NCBI RefSeq assembly: GCF_011440395.1
Contig: NZ_JAAOIX010000001.1
Location: forward strand, 682,001 to 746,000
Direction of reading: 5' to 3'
From: Pseudomaricurvus alcaniphilus
Lineage (GTDB): Bacteria > Pseudomonadota > Gammaproteobacteria > Pseudomonadales > Cellvibrionaceae
DNA length: 64,000 bases
Shown one piece after another: positions 17,041 to 27,467 of this stretch (positions are counted from its first letter, which is position 1; each line of letters opens with the position of its first letter). The position numbers were made by a program, and so were the translations under genes. The notes beneath the pieces are model-generated. The model did no database searches. It was not told the DNA's origin and saw nothing but the letters and a program-made list of their open reading frames with translations.

Positions 17041-18940
17041 TAGCCTTCTCCTTTGGCGATAACGTAAAATAAAACACTGCACCCCGGCCCACTTTCGCCT
17101 CAGCCCAGATGTGGCCGCCGTGACGGCGAATTATACGCTGCACCGTGGCCAACCCCACCCCCGTACCGGGAAAATCGCGCGCGTCGTGCAGGCGCTGAAA
17201 CGCGCCAAACAAGCGCCCGGCGTGGTTCATGTCAAAGCCGGCGCCATTGTCCTTAATATAGAACACCCCCGCATTGTCAATATTACAGGCACCAAACTCA
17301 ATCCGCGCGCGCTCGCACTTGCCCGTATATTTCCAGGCGTTGTTAAACAGGTTTTCCAGCGCAATACGCAGTAAACGCTCATCACCATTGGCGGTCAAAT
17401 CGGCCTGCACCTGCACATCCAGTTGGCGTTGCGGGTCTTTGTCCCGCAAATCCTGGAGGACCTCGTTCGCCATCCCGGTCAAGTCCAGCTTGGTGGAATT
17501 GAAATCGGCGCGCGTGACACGGGCCAATTTCAGCATGTCATCAATAAGCATCCCCATGCGCTGGGCCGCCGCGCGCACCCTGGCGAGATAATCTTGCCCG
17601 GTGCTATCCAGTTTGTCGTTATAATCTTCCAGCAGTGCCAGGGCGAATCCATCGATGGAGCGCAGCGGCGAGCGCAAATCGTGGGAGACCGAGTAACTGA
17701 AGGCCTCCAGTTCCTTGTTGGCGTTTTCCAGCTCCAGGGTTCGCTCCATCACCCGCCGTTCAAGATCGGCGTTCAATTGGCTGATCTCTTGTTGTGCCAG
17801 CACCCGCTCGTGCACATCTTCTATAGTTCCCATCCAATCCAGCGGAATACCTTCGTGCGCCAGCAGCGGTACCGCGCGCACACTGACGTGTCGGTAGTCC
17901 TCGCTTTCGCCATGCCACAAGCGTAATTCAACCTCAAATTCATGAGCCGCATCGGCGGCGACCTTCCAATAGTGTTTGAGCTCGGGCAAATCGTCCGGAT
18001 GAAATGCGTTCAGCCATTCCAGCCCCAGGTATTGTTCCGCCACCTGGCCGGTATAATTCTCCCAGGAGGATTGCTTGCTGATAAATTCGCCTTTGGCATT
18101 AGCCCGCCAGACCACGGTGGTCAGGGTAGTGACCAGGGTCCGATAACGCAACTCACTGTCGCGCAGCGCCTGCTCGGCATCACGGCGCTCCTGAATTTCA
18201 CTGGACAAACGACTATAGGAGTTTTCCAGTTCACGGGTGCGGCTACCGATTTCCTCAAGCATACTATTGAAAGCATCCACCAGGTATCCGGTTTCATCAT
18301 CTGTGGTTTTTTCGGCGCGCAGACTGTAATCGCGCTGCCTCACCACCTGCTGCGCCAATTCCGTGACGCGTAGTATAGGCTCGGTTACCCGCGACTGGAT
18401 CCAGCGCAACATCAGCATCGATACAATCAAGGCCAGCGCTGCGACCCCGAGCACAATGCCCAGATCGCGCACTAGCCGCGGCAAGAACTGATACTCTGCC
18501 GCCATGTATATACTGCCCACCTCCTCCCCATTAAACAGGATTGGCTGCAGCAGCAATATCTGCTCCCTGCCCACTTCCAATTCACCATCGGCGGGCAACT
18601 TAAATACGGCATTCGCAGGTACGCCGGCGGCAGTATATTCGGCGAACAGGGTTGCACCGGGGGTGTAAAGTCGTGCCGCTTTAATTTGCGGCCGCAGTGT
18701 CAGCAGCGCCAGCCGCTCACCAGCCACCTTGGGGTCATCGAACTGCAGCGTGGCAACGCTGGCCTGGCCAATCAGGTCTGCCTGGGTAGTGAGGTCCTGC
18801 AAAACCCGTTCACGATAGTCCGTCAGGTCATAATAGGTATTTATCAGCCCGGAAATAAACAGCGCCGCAAGGGTGATAAGTATCACCCCCTTGGTCAACT
18901 TCTGCCGAATGGATCCGGTGACAAAACGCTTCGGTTTCAC
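17030..18940 (-). CDS. CHASE8-HAMP-PAS histidine kinase (YfiN-like sensor half)
   Basis: A 636-residue inner membrane kinase. Membrane helix 1 is at about residues 18-36, and a periplasmic region (about 38-155) has the CHASE8 pattern of YfiN (YYDLTDYRERVLQDL, ASVATLQFDDPKVA, IKAARLYTP). Helix 2 (about 158-178), HAMP (180-232), PAS (263-383), HisKA with H420 in SYSVSHDLRSPLRSIDGF and HATPase (about 510-630) follow. In the known YfiBNR system CHASE8-HAMP is fused to GGDEF and is repressed by YfiR. Here the same input is fused to a kinase, while a YfiR-like gene overlaps its start by 4 bases. It probably responds to YfiR and phosphorylates the Rcp1-type regulator encoded next. Confidence 0.92.
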   Translation of the reverse strand: MKPKRFVTGSIRQKLTKGVILITLAALFISGLINTYYDLTDYRERVLQDLTTQADLIGQASVATLQFDDPKVAGERLALLTLRPQIKAARLYTPGATLFAEYTAAGVPANAVFKLPADGELEVGREQILLLQPILFNGEEVGSIYMAAEYQFLPRLVRDLGIVLGVAALALIVSMLMLRWIQSRVTEPILRVTELAQQVVRQRDYSLRAEKTTDDETGYLVDAFNSMLEEIGSRTRELENSYSRLSSEIQERRDAEQALRDSELRYRTLVTTLTTVVWRANAKGEFISKQSSWENYTGQVAEQYLGLEWLNAFHPDDLPELKHYWKVAADAAHEFEVELRLWHGESEDYRHVSVRAVPLLAHEGIPLDWMGTIEDVHERVLAQQEISQLNADLERRVMERTLELENANKELEAFSYSVSHDLRSPLRSIDGFALALLEDYNDKLDSTGQDYLARVRAAAQRMGMLIDDMLKLARVTRADFNSTKLDLTGMANEVLQDLRDKDPQRQLDVQVQADLTANGDERLLRIALENLFNNAWKYTGKCERARIEFGACNIDNAGVFYIKDNGAGFDMNHAGRLFGAFQRLHDARDFPGTGVGLATVQRIIRRHGGHIWAEAKVGRGAVFYFTLSPKEKAIEY

Positions 18941-19527
18941 TCGACCTTCCTGATGCGGCGGGCCACCAGCAACAATTGCGAACTGATACTCAAACCCTGC
19001 TCGGCAGCGACAACCAGATCCACATCAAAGCGCAGGCGGGCATCTTCCGGCACAAAGTTTATGCCGATACCCGGGGTCAGTTCCGCCGCACTGTCGGCCA
19101 CCACTAATACCGGCTTGTTCTGTACCCGACTCCACCAATCCGGCTCAGCGGCCAGGGCCGCCTGGCCCAGGAACAACAAATGAATGCCGTCGATATCATC
19201 CCCGGACTTGATCCGCCGCACCTGGACTTCGCGCCCATTAATCCGACGCCCTACCACAACCTGTTCCAATTCCCCGGCGACACGCTTTTCGGCCGCCACC
19301 CCGATAACCAGCGGCGCACTGGCATCGGCAAAGCTGGCCGCCGGCCATTCCACGTAGATGCAAAACTTGTACAAAAACGCCGCCTTCAGGCGCGTTGCCG
19401 CGGTCGCATCAGTGCCACTCGCAGCAACTGCAGTCACGGCCGGTACCAGCAGCAAGCTCACCAACAACCACTCCAGCAGCCGCGGCCGTCCGCGCGCTGA
19501 AATGGCGAATAAAATTCGCTCCAGCAT
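18937..19527 (-). CDS. YfiR-like periplasmic regulator (DUF4154)
   Basis: About 196 residues, with an N-terminal signal or anchor helix (LLEWLLVSLLLVPAVTAVAA) followed by the DUF4154/YfiR fold signature (RLKAAFLYKFCIYVEWP, PLVIGVAAEKRVAGELE, LLFLGQAALA, GIGINFVPEDARLRFDVDL). YfiR family members sit in the periplasm and inhibit a partner through its CHASE8 domain. The partner encoded next, overlapping by 4 bases, has exactly that domain. I prefer the ATG at 19527, which follows the stop of the receptor gene by 4 bases; an ATG at 19557 would overlap the receptor. This gene probably links the outer membrane receptor to the inner membrane kinase. Confidence 0.9.
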   Translation of the reverse strand: MLERILFAISARGRPRLLEWLLVSLLLVPAVTAVAASGTDATAATRLKAAFLYKFCIYVEWPAASFADASAPLVIGVAAEKRVAGELEQVVVGRRINGREVQVRRIKSGDDIDGIHLLFLGQAALAAEPDWWSRVQNKPVLVVADSAAELTPGIGINFVPEDARLRFDVDLVVAAEQGLSISSQLLLVARRIRKVE

Positions 19528-19531
19528 CGGT

Positions 19532-21514
19532 TTAAAATTTCTGCGATAGTTGTACATAGACGCTGCGTTCTATTTCACTGCGCATAACTGCATTGCCAAA
19601 CTCAGGCCGCTGCGAATCAAACAGGTTGCGCATCGACAGGGACACCCGGGTGCCATCGGTCGGGTACCAGGCAAAATTGGCGTCGAAACTGTTATAGGCC
19701 GGCACGGCGAAGGTCGCCAACTGCGCCACATGGCGCAGGCTCAGGTCGAGTTGAAAGTTGTCACCGAGATCCATGCTTGAGCGCAGGAACCACTGATGGG
19801 AAGGATCGTTGACTTCGCCCCTGCCGCCGTTCAAATCCGCGCTGCCCGCTTTCATGCGCACGTCTTCCCGCAGCAAGGTACCGCCCGCGCTCAGCCGCCA
19901 GTGTGCACGCGGCTGGTATTCACCCCAGAATTCCAGCCCGTAGCTGTCCGCCTCGAGACCATTGGCAAACACCAGCTGGCCGGAGCCGACCGGTTCCAAT
20001 GAGCGAATATCGTCGTACTGATGATAGAAAGCGGTCACTGAACAGGTTAAATTGGGTAACAGCAAACCGCGATAACCGGCCTCCACCGAGTTGAGCCGCT
20101 CAGACTCAAACTCCGGCCCCCCCAGCAAGCGGGGGTCCTCCCGTGGCGCAAACGCATCCCGGTCCAGCCGCGACGGTGAGCGCAATGCCTGCGCTGCCGA
20201 TGCCCACAGTAAATTGTCCGCCGTCACCTCCCAGGCCAGGCGCACATTAGGCATAACTTCCAGGTGGGTGTAAGTGTTGTATTCCAACCGAACCCCGAGC
20301 GAGAGTCTCAGGTTTTCCTGCAAGCTGATTTCATCACGAACAAACAGGCTGCTCCACTCCAGCTTTCGGCGCGCCGGCAGAAACGCCAGCACAGGGCTGC
20401 TGCTGACGTCGTCCCAGGCGGCGCGATAATTGACGCCCCAGACTATGTCGTGCGCTGCGCCCAATTCGATTTGCTGTTGCAATTCCAGATCGAGAATATC
20501 CAGCGTTTCGGCAAACACACCAGGCTGATCCCTCTCAGTGTGATCGTAATAGGCTTGCAGCTGCAAACGGGAGTTATTTTCAAGCTCCGATTGCCAGCGA
20601 CTCAACAGGTTGACGCCCTGAATTTCGATGTTGTCCGCGTCCAGCTGCTGCTCCCGGCCGTCGTACACATCGCCTTGCAAGGTAAGCTGGCCTGCCACTT
20701 CCATGTCCACCCGGAAGCCCAGCTGGGCCCGGTGCCAGTCATCACCCGCAGCGGCGCCATCGGCAAATTGCGACTCCTCGCCATTGAACAGTTTGGCATA
20801 TACCCTATAGTCGCCACCTGCGGCCAGCGCCCCGCCATGCCGCACAACCAACTGCTGCTCCAGGTTACCCGCCCCCAGCACCAGCAAATCACCCCGGCTT
20901 GCTGCCGCCCCACGGGTGATTACATTGATAACACCGTTGACAGCATTGCTGCCCCAGATCACCGCCGCCGGCCCGCTCACAACTTCGATGCGTTCGACGT
21001 CGGCCAGCACCACATCCTGCGCGTCCCAGAACACCCCGGAAAATAGCGGCGTATAGGCAATCCGACCGTCAATAAGTACTTGCAGTTTATTGGCCGCGGT
21101 AGAATTGAAACCCCGGGCGCTGATAGCGTAGCGACTGGCGTCGATCCGCGCCACTTGCAGGTTGGGCGCCAGGCGCAGCGCCTCAGGCAGACTCACCGCG
21201 CCGCTGCGGCGAATATCGTCTGCGGTAATAACGAAAACCGAGGCCGCCACCGAAGACAGTTTTTCCGGCTTTTTGGAGACTGAACTGATCTCCAGGCTGG
21301 CCAACTCTTCCAGGCTCAAATCCAGCAAGTCGCGGGTTGAATAGTCAAACTCACCCGCAGAGACGGTGGCGCTCAGCGAGAACAGCAGCATCGCCAGTTT
21401 TGTGTGCACCCGGCAACGCGACCAGCTCGCGCCACCCTGCAGTGCCAATCTCCGACTCTTGTACAACTGCCACAGTAATGTGACAACCTGAATGCGGCGA
21501 TCCGATATCAACAT
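19532..21514 (-). CDS. TonB-dependent outer membrane receptor
   Basis: A receptor of about 660 residues. The signal peptide ends near MLLFSLSATVSAGEF; because that Met is residue 42, the true start may be an internal GTG near residue 36. The plug domain has SSVSKKPEKLSSVAASVFVI, DDIRRSGAVSLPEALRLAPN, ISARGFNS and VSGPAAVIWGSNAVNGVI. The C-terminal 500 residues are beta-barrel-like and end in QLSQKF with the usual terminal Phe. No STN signalling domain is present, so it is not a classic sigma/anti-sigma transducer. The SLEELASLEISSVSKKP start is typical of receptors found beside YfiR-type genes. It is first in the five-gene operon. The ligand is unknown. Confidence 0.92.
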   Translation of the reverse strand: MLISDRRIQVVTLLWQLYKSRRLALQGGASWSRCRVHTKLAMLLFSLSATVSAGEFDYSTRDLLDLSLEELASLEISSVSKKPEKLSSVAASVFVITADDIRRSGAVSLPEALRLAPNLQVARIDASRYAISARGFNSTAANKLQVLIDGRIAYTPLFSGVFWDAQDVVLADVERIEVVSGPAAVIWGSNAVNGVINVITRGAAASRGDLLVLGAGNLEQQLVVRHGGALAAGGDYRVYAKLFNGEESQFADGAAAGDDWHRAQLGFRVDMEVAGQLTLQGDVYDGREQQLDADNIEIQGVNLLSRWQSELENNSRLQLQAYYDHTERDQPGVFAETLDILDLELQQQIELGAAHDIVWGVNYRAAWDDVSSSPVLAFLPARRKLEWSSLFVRDEISLQENLRLSLGVRLEYNTYTHLEVMPNVRLAWEVTADNLLWASAAQALRSPSRLDRDAFAPREDPRLLGGPEFESERLNSVEAGYRGLLLPNLTCSVTAFYHQYDDIRSLEPVGSGQLVFANGLEADSYGLEFWGEYQPRAHWRLSAGGTLLREDVRMKAGSADLNGGRGEVNDPSHQWFLRSSMDLGDNFQLDLSLRHVAQLATFAVPAYNSFDANFAWYPTDGTRVSLSMRNLFDSQRPEFGNAVMRSEIERSVYVQLSQKF

Positions 21515-21858
21515 GCTAACAGACCTGTACTCTAATTATTGGGTAACCCCACCACTCCACAGCCGCTCAATAACACACGCCTGCAGGGTGTATCGCCCGT
21601 ATTGTGAACAGATATATTCAAACAGCCATTTCCTCAGACGCCACAGACCTTTTTGCTAATGACTGCAATTTCACCGAATATTTTTCACAGACTGCTACCC
21701 CTGGCCGTGCGACAGCTTGCCTCGTATTAGTGTAGTCCAGCCAAAACGACTAACCAGTCGCAGATGAGAATATTTACACTATTTATTACTTTCCACCGCT
21801 GTGTGGGTTCGCTCCCACCAGAACCTGCGATTTATGGATGGACACCCTTCAATCCCGA
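21515..21858. other. Non-coding gap between the receptor operon and the MASE1 hybrid kinase
   Basis: About 344 bases without a credible gene. It must contain the promoter of the receptor operon (reading left from about 21550, where TAATTAGAGTACA is a possible -10 region) and the 3' end of the kinase transcript. I see no strong terminator, operator palindrome or RNA gene. A weak CGACT-AACC-AGTCG stem lies near 21750. Confidence 0.5.
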
Positions 21859-24800
21859 TTACCGGGCCCTGATATAAGTCGCCACACGTGCCATCTCCGC
21901 CTTGCATGCGGCCACCTCTGGCGCCAGGCTATGGGCGCTACCGGTATTGGCGATTACCTCGATCGACTCGAACGACTCCGCCAGGCGCAGAGCACCAACG
22001 GCTCGAGCAGATGACTTGATCTTGTGCGCTATGCCTTTGATTTTGTCGATGTCCTGGCGCTGGTAAGCCAGCTCTATCTCCGCCACCGCGTTGCTGCCGT
22101 AGCGCAAAAAATCCTGCAGAAACTCGTAAATGTCATCCGAATCATCGCCTATTAACAGCGTCAACTCGGCAATATCAACCGGCAGCGCTGCCGGCTCCCG
22201 CTCGACCCGGGCGGTGTCAGCTTGCTCGCACTCGTCCACCTCCGCAGGCATCCATTTTTGTAGCGTCGCCTGCAGATCATCCAATCGCACCGGCTTGTCC
22301 AGGCAGTCGTCCATGCCCAGTGCCATGTACTTGTCGAGATTGCCCTGTATTTTGTCAGCGGTCAGAATAATTATGGGCATATGTGCCCCGACCTTTTCCT
22401 CGGCCCGAATGACCCTGGTCAACTGGTAACCATCCATCTCTGGCATGTGCAAATCGGTCAATAACAGCGCGTAATTACCGCTGCGCCACAATTCCAGCGC
22501 CCGCTCACCGTTGACTGCGATATCGGCGGCATAGCCCAGTATTTCCAGCTGCCGCACAATCACCTTTTGGTTGATCTCATTGTCTTCGGCCACCAGAATC
22601 AGGCTGCCTTTGCTCAGGGCTTCAGCCCTGCCCGGTGCAACCACGGCAGGTATAGCGGGCTTTGCGCTTGCCGCATTTGCCGCCCCCGGCTGACCGCTGA
22701 CGCAGGCTATTGCACCCAGCAGCACACTGCGCCGCAACACATTGCCATCCAGCGCCACATAGTCCGCCTCGATGATCCGCGGGCTGCGCCGGGGACCGCG
22801 ACCAATTACCACAAAGCGCAGCTCAACCCCGTTTTGCCTGCGCAGCGCCTGGCGCACTTCACTGGGCAGGGGGGACTCATCTTCGGTATCGATTACACAG
22901 ATATACTGTCCTTGCCCCAAGCGCTGCAACTGCGCGCTGGCCTCCGCCAGATCATCGCAACGAACCACCGTGGCACCGGCGTGATTGAGGTAGGCAGCCA
23001 GGTCTTCGGCCATACTGGAGAGGCCGCCAACCACCAGGCAGGAAGTCGTCAAATCCAGCGACAGACGCGGTTCCACTGCAGCTTCGGCGGCTGTCGCGTC
23101 AATCGCCAGTGGCAAGACCACAGTGAAAACAGTGCCGCTGCCCGGCGCACTCTGCACCGTGATATCGCCGTCCATAAGATCAACCAGGTGTTTGGTAATA
23201 GCCAAACCCAAACCGGTACCGCCGAAACGCCGGGTGGTTGAGCCATCCGCCTGTTTGTAGGCCACAAACAGGCCGGCCAGAGTTTCACTGTCCATGCCGA
23301 TGCCGTTGTCCGCAACGCGCAACTCCAACATCAATTGCTTGTCGGTTTGCGATAGCGCCCTCGCCCTGACGGTGACATTGCCGTGCTCCTGCTCACTGGA
23401 AAATTTCACCGCGTTGCTTACCAGGTTGAGCAGAATCTGCCGCAGCCGCACTTCATCACCGACAATTCCCGCAGGCAGCCTGGGGTCCACAAACATGGTC
23501 AGCTCAACGCCTTTGGCGGTGGCCAGGTTATCCATCATCAGGCAGGACTTTTCCACCACGCCGACCAAACAAAACAGGCGCCTTTCCAACTCGACGCCCC
23601 CGGCTTCGATCTTGGAGATATCCATGATGTCATTGATGATATCCAGCAGTGACAATGCCGACACCCGTACCAGTTGCATCATATCCCGCTGCTGCTGGTT
23701 GAGCGTGGTTTGTTCCAGCACATCGATCATGCCCACTACCCCGTTCATCGGCGTGCGAATCTCGTGGCTCATAGTGGCCAGAAAAGTCGATTTCGCCCGG
23801 TTCGCGCGCTCGGCTTCGTCTTTGGCTTCGCGCAACTGGCGATTGGTGTCATTCAGTTCCCGGGTGCGCGCTTCGACTCGCTCGGCCAGGCGCTTGCGTT
23901 CGTCATCAATTTTTTGGTAAGCGGCGCGCAGTTCCTCCGACGTGCGTCGCAGCTCCTGCTCGGCCTGGTGTCGCTCACTGATATCTCTCTCAAGGCAAAT
24001 AAAAGTCGGGGCGCCACCCACCGGGGCTACATACTGCAAGTGGACTTCTACCGGCACCAGCGAGCCATTTTTACAGCGATTGCGGCTGGAATAATGGCGG
24101 GAGCCGCCGCGATTTTGCAACAAGGGTTCGACCAGTTTTGCAAATGCCAACGAGTCAAACTCCGGTTCTATATCCATCGGCGTCATCGCCAGCAACTCCT
24201 GCCGGCTGTAACCCAACTGCCTGACCGCCCCTTCATTGGCGTAGGTAATTTGCAGGGAATCCGGATCAAAGATAAACGCCGCATCATCGGCGGCATCAAG
24301 TACCGCCAGCGCTTCGTACATGGCCTGTTCCGATAGTCGCATCTCGGTAACGTCGTGCATGGTAAGCACAGCCCCGCGCCGGCAGCCATAACCATCCACC
24401 AGGGGCGCGGCGTTGGCGATAACTTGTCGAACCTTGTTGCCAGCTACCGCAAGCCTGGCTTCCAGCCCTTTAACGCTCTCACCATCCAGGGCCCTGGACA
24501 ACATCACTTGCGGCGGCTCGCGCGAATCACTCCGCGCCCGCAACTGGTTGAGTATTTTTGCGGCGTTTACCTCGCCCTCATCGTCACCCAGGTTAAACCA
24601 CTCCCGCGCCGATTGATTGCACAAAAAAACATCGCCGTCTTCATCGCAGGCAATAACTGCTTCGACCAGGTTCTCCAGCAGCAAGCGATTCAAAACTTGT
24701 TGCTGTTCCAACTCAAGCGTACGCTGATCGACCCGAGCCTCGAGCTCTTTATTAAAGTCACTGATTTTTTGCTTGCTTTCCAGCAGCGCCTCTTCAATGA

Positions 24801-25746
24801 CTTTTCTATCGGTAACGTCCTGGTTGGCACCGTGTACTGCGCTGACCTGCCCGGCGCCATTCCTGATCAGTTGCCGGCGCACCACCATATGCCTGGCCTC
24901 ACCGTCGGGACGCAGTATCCGATGACTGAACTGGCCCGGTTCCGCAGAGCAATCAGCAATAGTAAACGCCACCAGGTTTGCCATAACCCGCGGCCGGTCG
25001 TCCGGGTGGCAGAAGCGCTTGATGTATGTATTGGCAGACATTTGATAACCGCCTTCACGCTCGACCGTGGTGCCATACAGCGCGTAAAAGCGATCGTTAA
25101 AAGTGTAAACGCCGCTGCGCGGATCAAATGCCCAGTGCGCAACAGCCGCCAACTCCATGGTGTCATTGAGTAGGCTGGCGCTGGCATAGGTATCCCGCCC
25201 CTGCAGCAGCATCAGCAGCAGCGGGCCAACTAACAGTACCCCGAGTACATCTCCCGCCCACCAGCTCAACCAGTGACCCAACAGTGTGCCCTCGACAATG
25301 GCTCCGGAATAGTAGAGTGCAGCCAGTCCCAGCGTGGCGCCTGTCAGGCAGATTACCGGCCCCGCCAGCAGTAAGAAGAGCCAGAGGGCCCGATCCGACG
25401 GAAAGCTGAGCAGCGAGCCCGAGAAATAGCGCTGTCTTACAAGGGTTATCAATATTGCCTGCAGGGTTGCAGCGGTTGCCACCAATACGCCGCTCCAATG
25501 GAAGCGCAGTGATTCGTCAACCAGCAACCAATTGCCAACCAATGCCCCCAACCAGATGCCGGGCCAATAGTGACGCCCCTTGAGCAACAATAGCGCCCAG
25601 GCAACGCCCGCCGCCGGCCAAAATGGTGATGCCAGCCCGGAGGGGAGTGCGAGCAGGCGCCCTAACCCAACGGCGGCCACATAGGCCAGGGCAACCAGGC
25701 AAATGGTCAGCAGGTATTGATAATGACGTTTTAGGGGGTGGGTCAT
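21859..25746 (-). CDS. MASE1 multi-PAS hybrid histidine kinase with receivers and HPt
   Basis: A complete phosphorelay in one protein (about 1295 residues; numbers below count from an ATG 54 bases further upstream). MASE1 membrane domain (about 28-200), PAS (215-335), PAS (375-490), PAS (495-610), coiled coil, HisKA with H679 ([15 protein letters not shown]), HATPase (about 785-900, VADNGIGMD and [10 protein letters not shown]), a receiver-like domain lacking the acidic pocket (about 918-1035), a canonical receiver with Asp1116 ([12 protein letters not shown]) and HPt with His1259 ([14 protein letters not shown]). The expected path is H679 to D1116 to H1259 and then to an unlinked regulator. 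BarA/ArcB-like in logic but with MASE1 input. Starts at 25800 and 25767 are also possible; 25746 puts the first membrane helix at the N-terminus. Confidence 0.92.
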   Translation of the reverse strand: MTHPLKRHYQYLLTICLVALAYVAAVGLGRLLALPSGLASPFWPAAGVAWALLLLKGRHYWPGIWLGALVGNWLLVDESLRFHWSGVLVATAATLQAILITLVRQRYFSGSLLSFPSDRALWLFLLLAGPVICLTGATLGLAALYYSGAIVEGTLLGHWLSWWAGDVLGVLLVGPLLLMLLQGRDTYASASLLNDTMELAAVAHWAFDPRSGVYTFNDRFYALYGTTVEREGGYQMSANTYIKRFCHPDDRPRVMANLVAFTIADCSAEPGQFSHRILRPDGEARHMVVRRQLIRNGAGQVSAVHGANQDVTDRKVIEEALLESKQKISDFNKELEARVDQRTLELEQQQVLNRLLLENLVEAVIACDEDGDVFLCNQSAREWFNLGDDEGEVNAAKILNQLRARSDSREPPQVMLSRALDGESVKGLEARLAVAGNKVRQVIANAAPLVDGYGCRRGAVLTMHDVTEMRLSEQAMYEALAVLDAADDAAFIFDPDSLQITYANEGAVRQLGYSRQELLAMTPMDIEPEFDSLAFAKLVEPLLQNRGGSRHYSSRNRCKNGSLVPVEVHLQYVAPVGGAPTFICLERDISERHQAEQELRRTSEELRAAYQKIDDERKRLAERVEARTRELNDTNRQLREAKDEAERANRAKSTFLATMSHEIRTPMNGVVGMIDVLEQTTLNQQQRDMMQLVRVSALSLLDIINDIMDISKIEAGGVELERRLFCLVGVVEKSCLMMDNLATAKGVELTMFVDPRLPAGIVGDEVRLRQILLNLVSNAVKFSSEQEHGNVTVRARALSQTDKQLMLELRVADNGIGMDSETLAGLFVAYKQADGSTTRRFGGTGLGLAITKHLVDLMDGDITVQSAPGSGTVFTVVLPLAIDATAAEAAVEPRLSLDLTTSCLVVGGLSSMAEDLAAYLNHAGATVVRCDDLAEASAQLQRLGQGQYICVIDTEDESPLPSEVRQALRRQNGVELRFVVIGRGPRRSPRIIEADYVALDGNVLRRSVLLGAIACVSGQPGAANAASAKPAIPAVVAPGRAEALSKGSLILVAEDNEINQKVIVRQLEILGYAADIAVNGERALELWRSGNYALLLTDLHMPEMDGYQLTRVIRAEEKVGAHMPIIILTADKIQGNLDKYMALGMDDCLDKPVRLDDLQATLQKWMPAEVDECEQADTARVEREPAALPVDIAELTLLIGDDSDDIYEFLQDFLRYGSNAVAEIELAYQRQDIDKIKGIAHKIKSSARAVGALRLAESFESIEVIANTGSAHSLAPEVAACKAEMARVATYIRAR

Positions 25747-26114
25747 ACTGAGAGCGCCAAAGTCCATTTTGCGGTTGAACGACTGCGGCACACCAGGCAT
25801 ACCCCGCCAGTTCGGATAGATACTTTATATATAGATTGCGGAATCGCAATATGCAACGTACAAGAGCGGATTTTGTCGTCGCAATCGAGGTTTTTGACGC
25901 CTCCTACTGAGACTACCGCGCTGAGACTAGCGAGAGCCCCAATAACAACCGCCGAAAATAACCCGGCCCGGCGAGCGGGCGAGTTGAGCCGCATCGGGCG
26001 CCGACTGGTGTACCAACGGGTTGCGGCTGCAGAGGCCTGCGGCAACAGTGGATGCTAAAGCAATAGCAAGGCTGAAACTCGATACCCGCCCGACTGAGAA
26101 CCGGCGGCTTTTTA
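25747..26114. other. Non-coding gap between the MASE1 kinase and the tRNA-Gly terminator
   Basis: About 370 bases. On the minus strand it should carry the kinase promoter. A short direct repeat CTGAGACTA occurs twice near 25908-25930. Reading frames here are short, overlap on both strands and have no ribosome site, so I do not call a gene. Confidence 0.4.
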
Positions 26115-26154
26115 AACGCAAACTGCCAGATCAGGCAAAACCCGATCTGGCAGT
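26115..26154 (-). terminator. Terminator of the tRNA-Glu/tRNA-Gly transcript
   Basis: An 11-base perfect stem ACTGCCAGATC/GATCTGGCAGT encloses an 11-base loop, starting 8 bases after the tRNA-Gly CCA end. On the minus strand it is followed by a T-rich stretch (TTTGCGTTTAAAAA). Confidence 0.75.
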
Positions 26155-26161
26155 TATAATT

Positions 26162-26237
<76 letters not shown>

Positions 26238-26239
26238 AA

Positions 26240-26315
26240 TGGCGTCCCCTAGGGGAGTCGAACCCCTGTTACCGCCGTGAAAGGGCGGTGTCCTAGGCCT
26301 CTAGACGAAGGGGAC
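26240..26315 (-). tRNA. tRNA-Glu (anticodon TTC)
   Basis: A 76-base tRNA with encoded CCA. The acceptor stem is GTCCCCT/AGGGGAC with discriminator G, the D arm TCGTCTAGAGGCCTAGGA, the anticodon loop CTTTCAC giving TTC, and the T arm GGGGTTCGACTCCCC. First gene of a two-tRNA transcript with tRNA-Gly. Confidence 0.97.
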
Positions 26316-26357
26316 CCTGGACCTCCTGACGACCTGTTGTCTCCAGAAGCGGGGCGC

Positions 26358-26386
26358 ATTCTAAGGAGACAGCCCACCTCTGTCAA
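26358..26386 (-). promoter_or_regulatory. Sigma-70 promoter of the tRNA-Glu/tRNA-Gly transcript
   Basis: On the minus strand a perfect -35 box TTGACA (26386-26381) is followed after 17 bases by TAGAAT (26363-26358), a near-consensus -10 box about 42 bases before tRNA-Glu. A/T-rich sequence (a run of T with TATATTTTATAA) lies just upstream and could act as an UP element. The rest of 26316-26679 holds nothing else I can support. Confidence 0.85.
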
Positions 26387-26679
26387 CACCGAGTTTTATT
26401 TTTTTTTATATTTTATAACAAGCACTTAGCTGGGGGCCCGAATTGGCCGGGCAGCGCCCTCCAAAGCCCTGCAAGGAGTGCGGGATTGGAGATAAAGGCA
26501 ATAGCTGCAGATGGGGCTATACTGACATATATGACGTGGAAATCCTCAGTGGGTGCCGACCGCAAAAATACGCCAGCGAGTATGCAAGGAGCCACAGCCA
26601 CCTGCAGCAATACCGTTTGAACGGTTGCTCGGCCGCACCAGCCCGAGCCTCACTAAAACATTTGGACCAACCAATAGCA

Positions 26680-27390
26680 ATGTCGACAACTATCACCATC
26701 GCGCTCATCATCGCCCTCGCAGTCGCCTTCCTCGCCTACGCCTTCGTGTCGCAAACCCTGGACCGCAAGCGCAAACAGCGAGCGCGGATCATCACCGCCC
26801 TGACGTCCCGCAGCCGCGATTTCAAGCGTATGCTCAACAGTTTCCCCCCCGGCTTCCTCAGCACTGGCCTGAACACCTTCCTGCACCAATCCCTGGTGGA
26901 CATTAGCCGTCAATTGTGTGAACTGGAGAAGACCAACAACACCCACCAGGAAGACCTGGCGCTCTACCGTGAATACCTGGAGGCGGCCAGGCGCCCGCCC
27001 CAGGCCAGCCGCCGCACGCCACTCGACTCCCTGCAAAAAGCCAGGGAGGCCAGGGCACTGCTGCAGGACTTGCACACTCTCGCCACCCAGCAACGGCAAA
27101 AGGGCGCGCTGGATGAGCCATTGCTGAAACAGTACGAGAACGAACTCAGGATTATGGCCTTGCAGATAACCGTCGACGAGTGCCTGCTCAACGCCCACCG
27201 GGCCGAGAGCAAGGGCAAGCTGCAACTCGCGGTGCATCACTACGCCCTGGCCCACAAACTGCTCAGCCAGGAAAACAGCGACGGCCACTACGGCCGCCAG
27301 CTGGCCGACATCAGCCAGTCCCTGCTGCGCCTGCAGGCCTCTCCGGAGGTTCGCGAATCGGGCCTCGACCTCGAACAGGACCAGGGTTGA
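26680..27390 (+). CDS. Membrane-anchored helical protein of unknown function
   Basis: A 236-residue protein with one N-terminal membrane helix (ITIALIIALAVAFLAYAFVS, about residues 5-24) and a mostly helical, Gln/Leu/Arg-rich cytoplasmic region containing GKLQLAVHHYALAHKLLSQE, reminiscent of a TPR-like helix pair. The ATG at 26680 starts the membrane helix directly. An in-frame extension upstream to 26443 is rich in Cys and Arg and looks untranslated. It stands alone between the tRNA pair and a convergent glycosylase gene. I do not recognise the family. Confidence 0.7.
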   Translation: MSTTITIALIIALAVAFLAYAFVSQTLDRKRKQRARIITALTSRSRDFKRMLNSFPPGFLSTGLNTFLHQSLVDISRQLCELEKTNNTHQEDLALYREYLEAARRPPQASRRTPLDSLQKAREARALLQDLHTLATQQRQKGALDEPLLKQYENELRIMALQITVDECLLNAHRAESKGKLQLAVHHYALAHKLLSQENSDGHYGRQLADISQSLLRLQASPEVRESGLDLEQDQG

Positions 27391-27467
27391 TATCACAACC
27401 CGCTGGCGCGCTACCAGGTTTGCAAAGCCAACAATGATTAACTGTGAAACCAGGGTTAACGGCGTAA

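Noticed and set aside
19532-21514. Receptor as a FecA-type sigma-factor transducer
   Set aside because: There is no N-terminal STN domain and no ECF sigma/anti-sigma pair nearby. The partner genes are YfiR and a kinase.
26443-26679. N-terminal extension of the membrane-anchored protein at 26680
   Set aside because: The extension is Cys/Arg-rich, lies in a promoter-like region and would bury the membrane helix behind 80 atypical residues.
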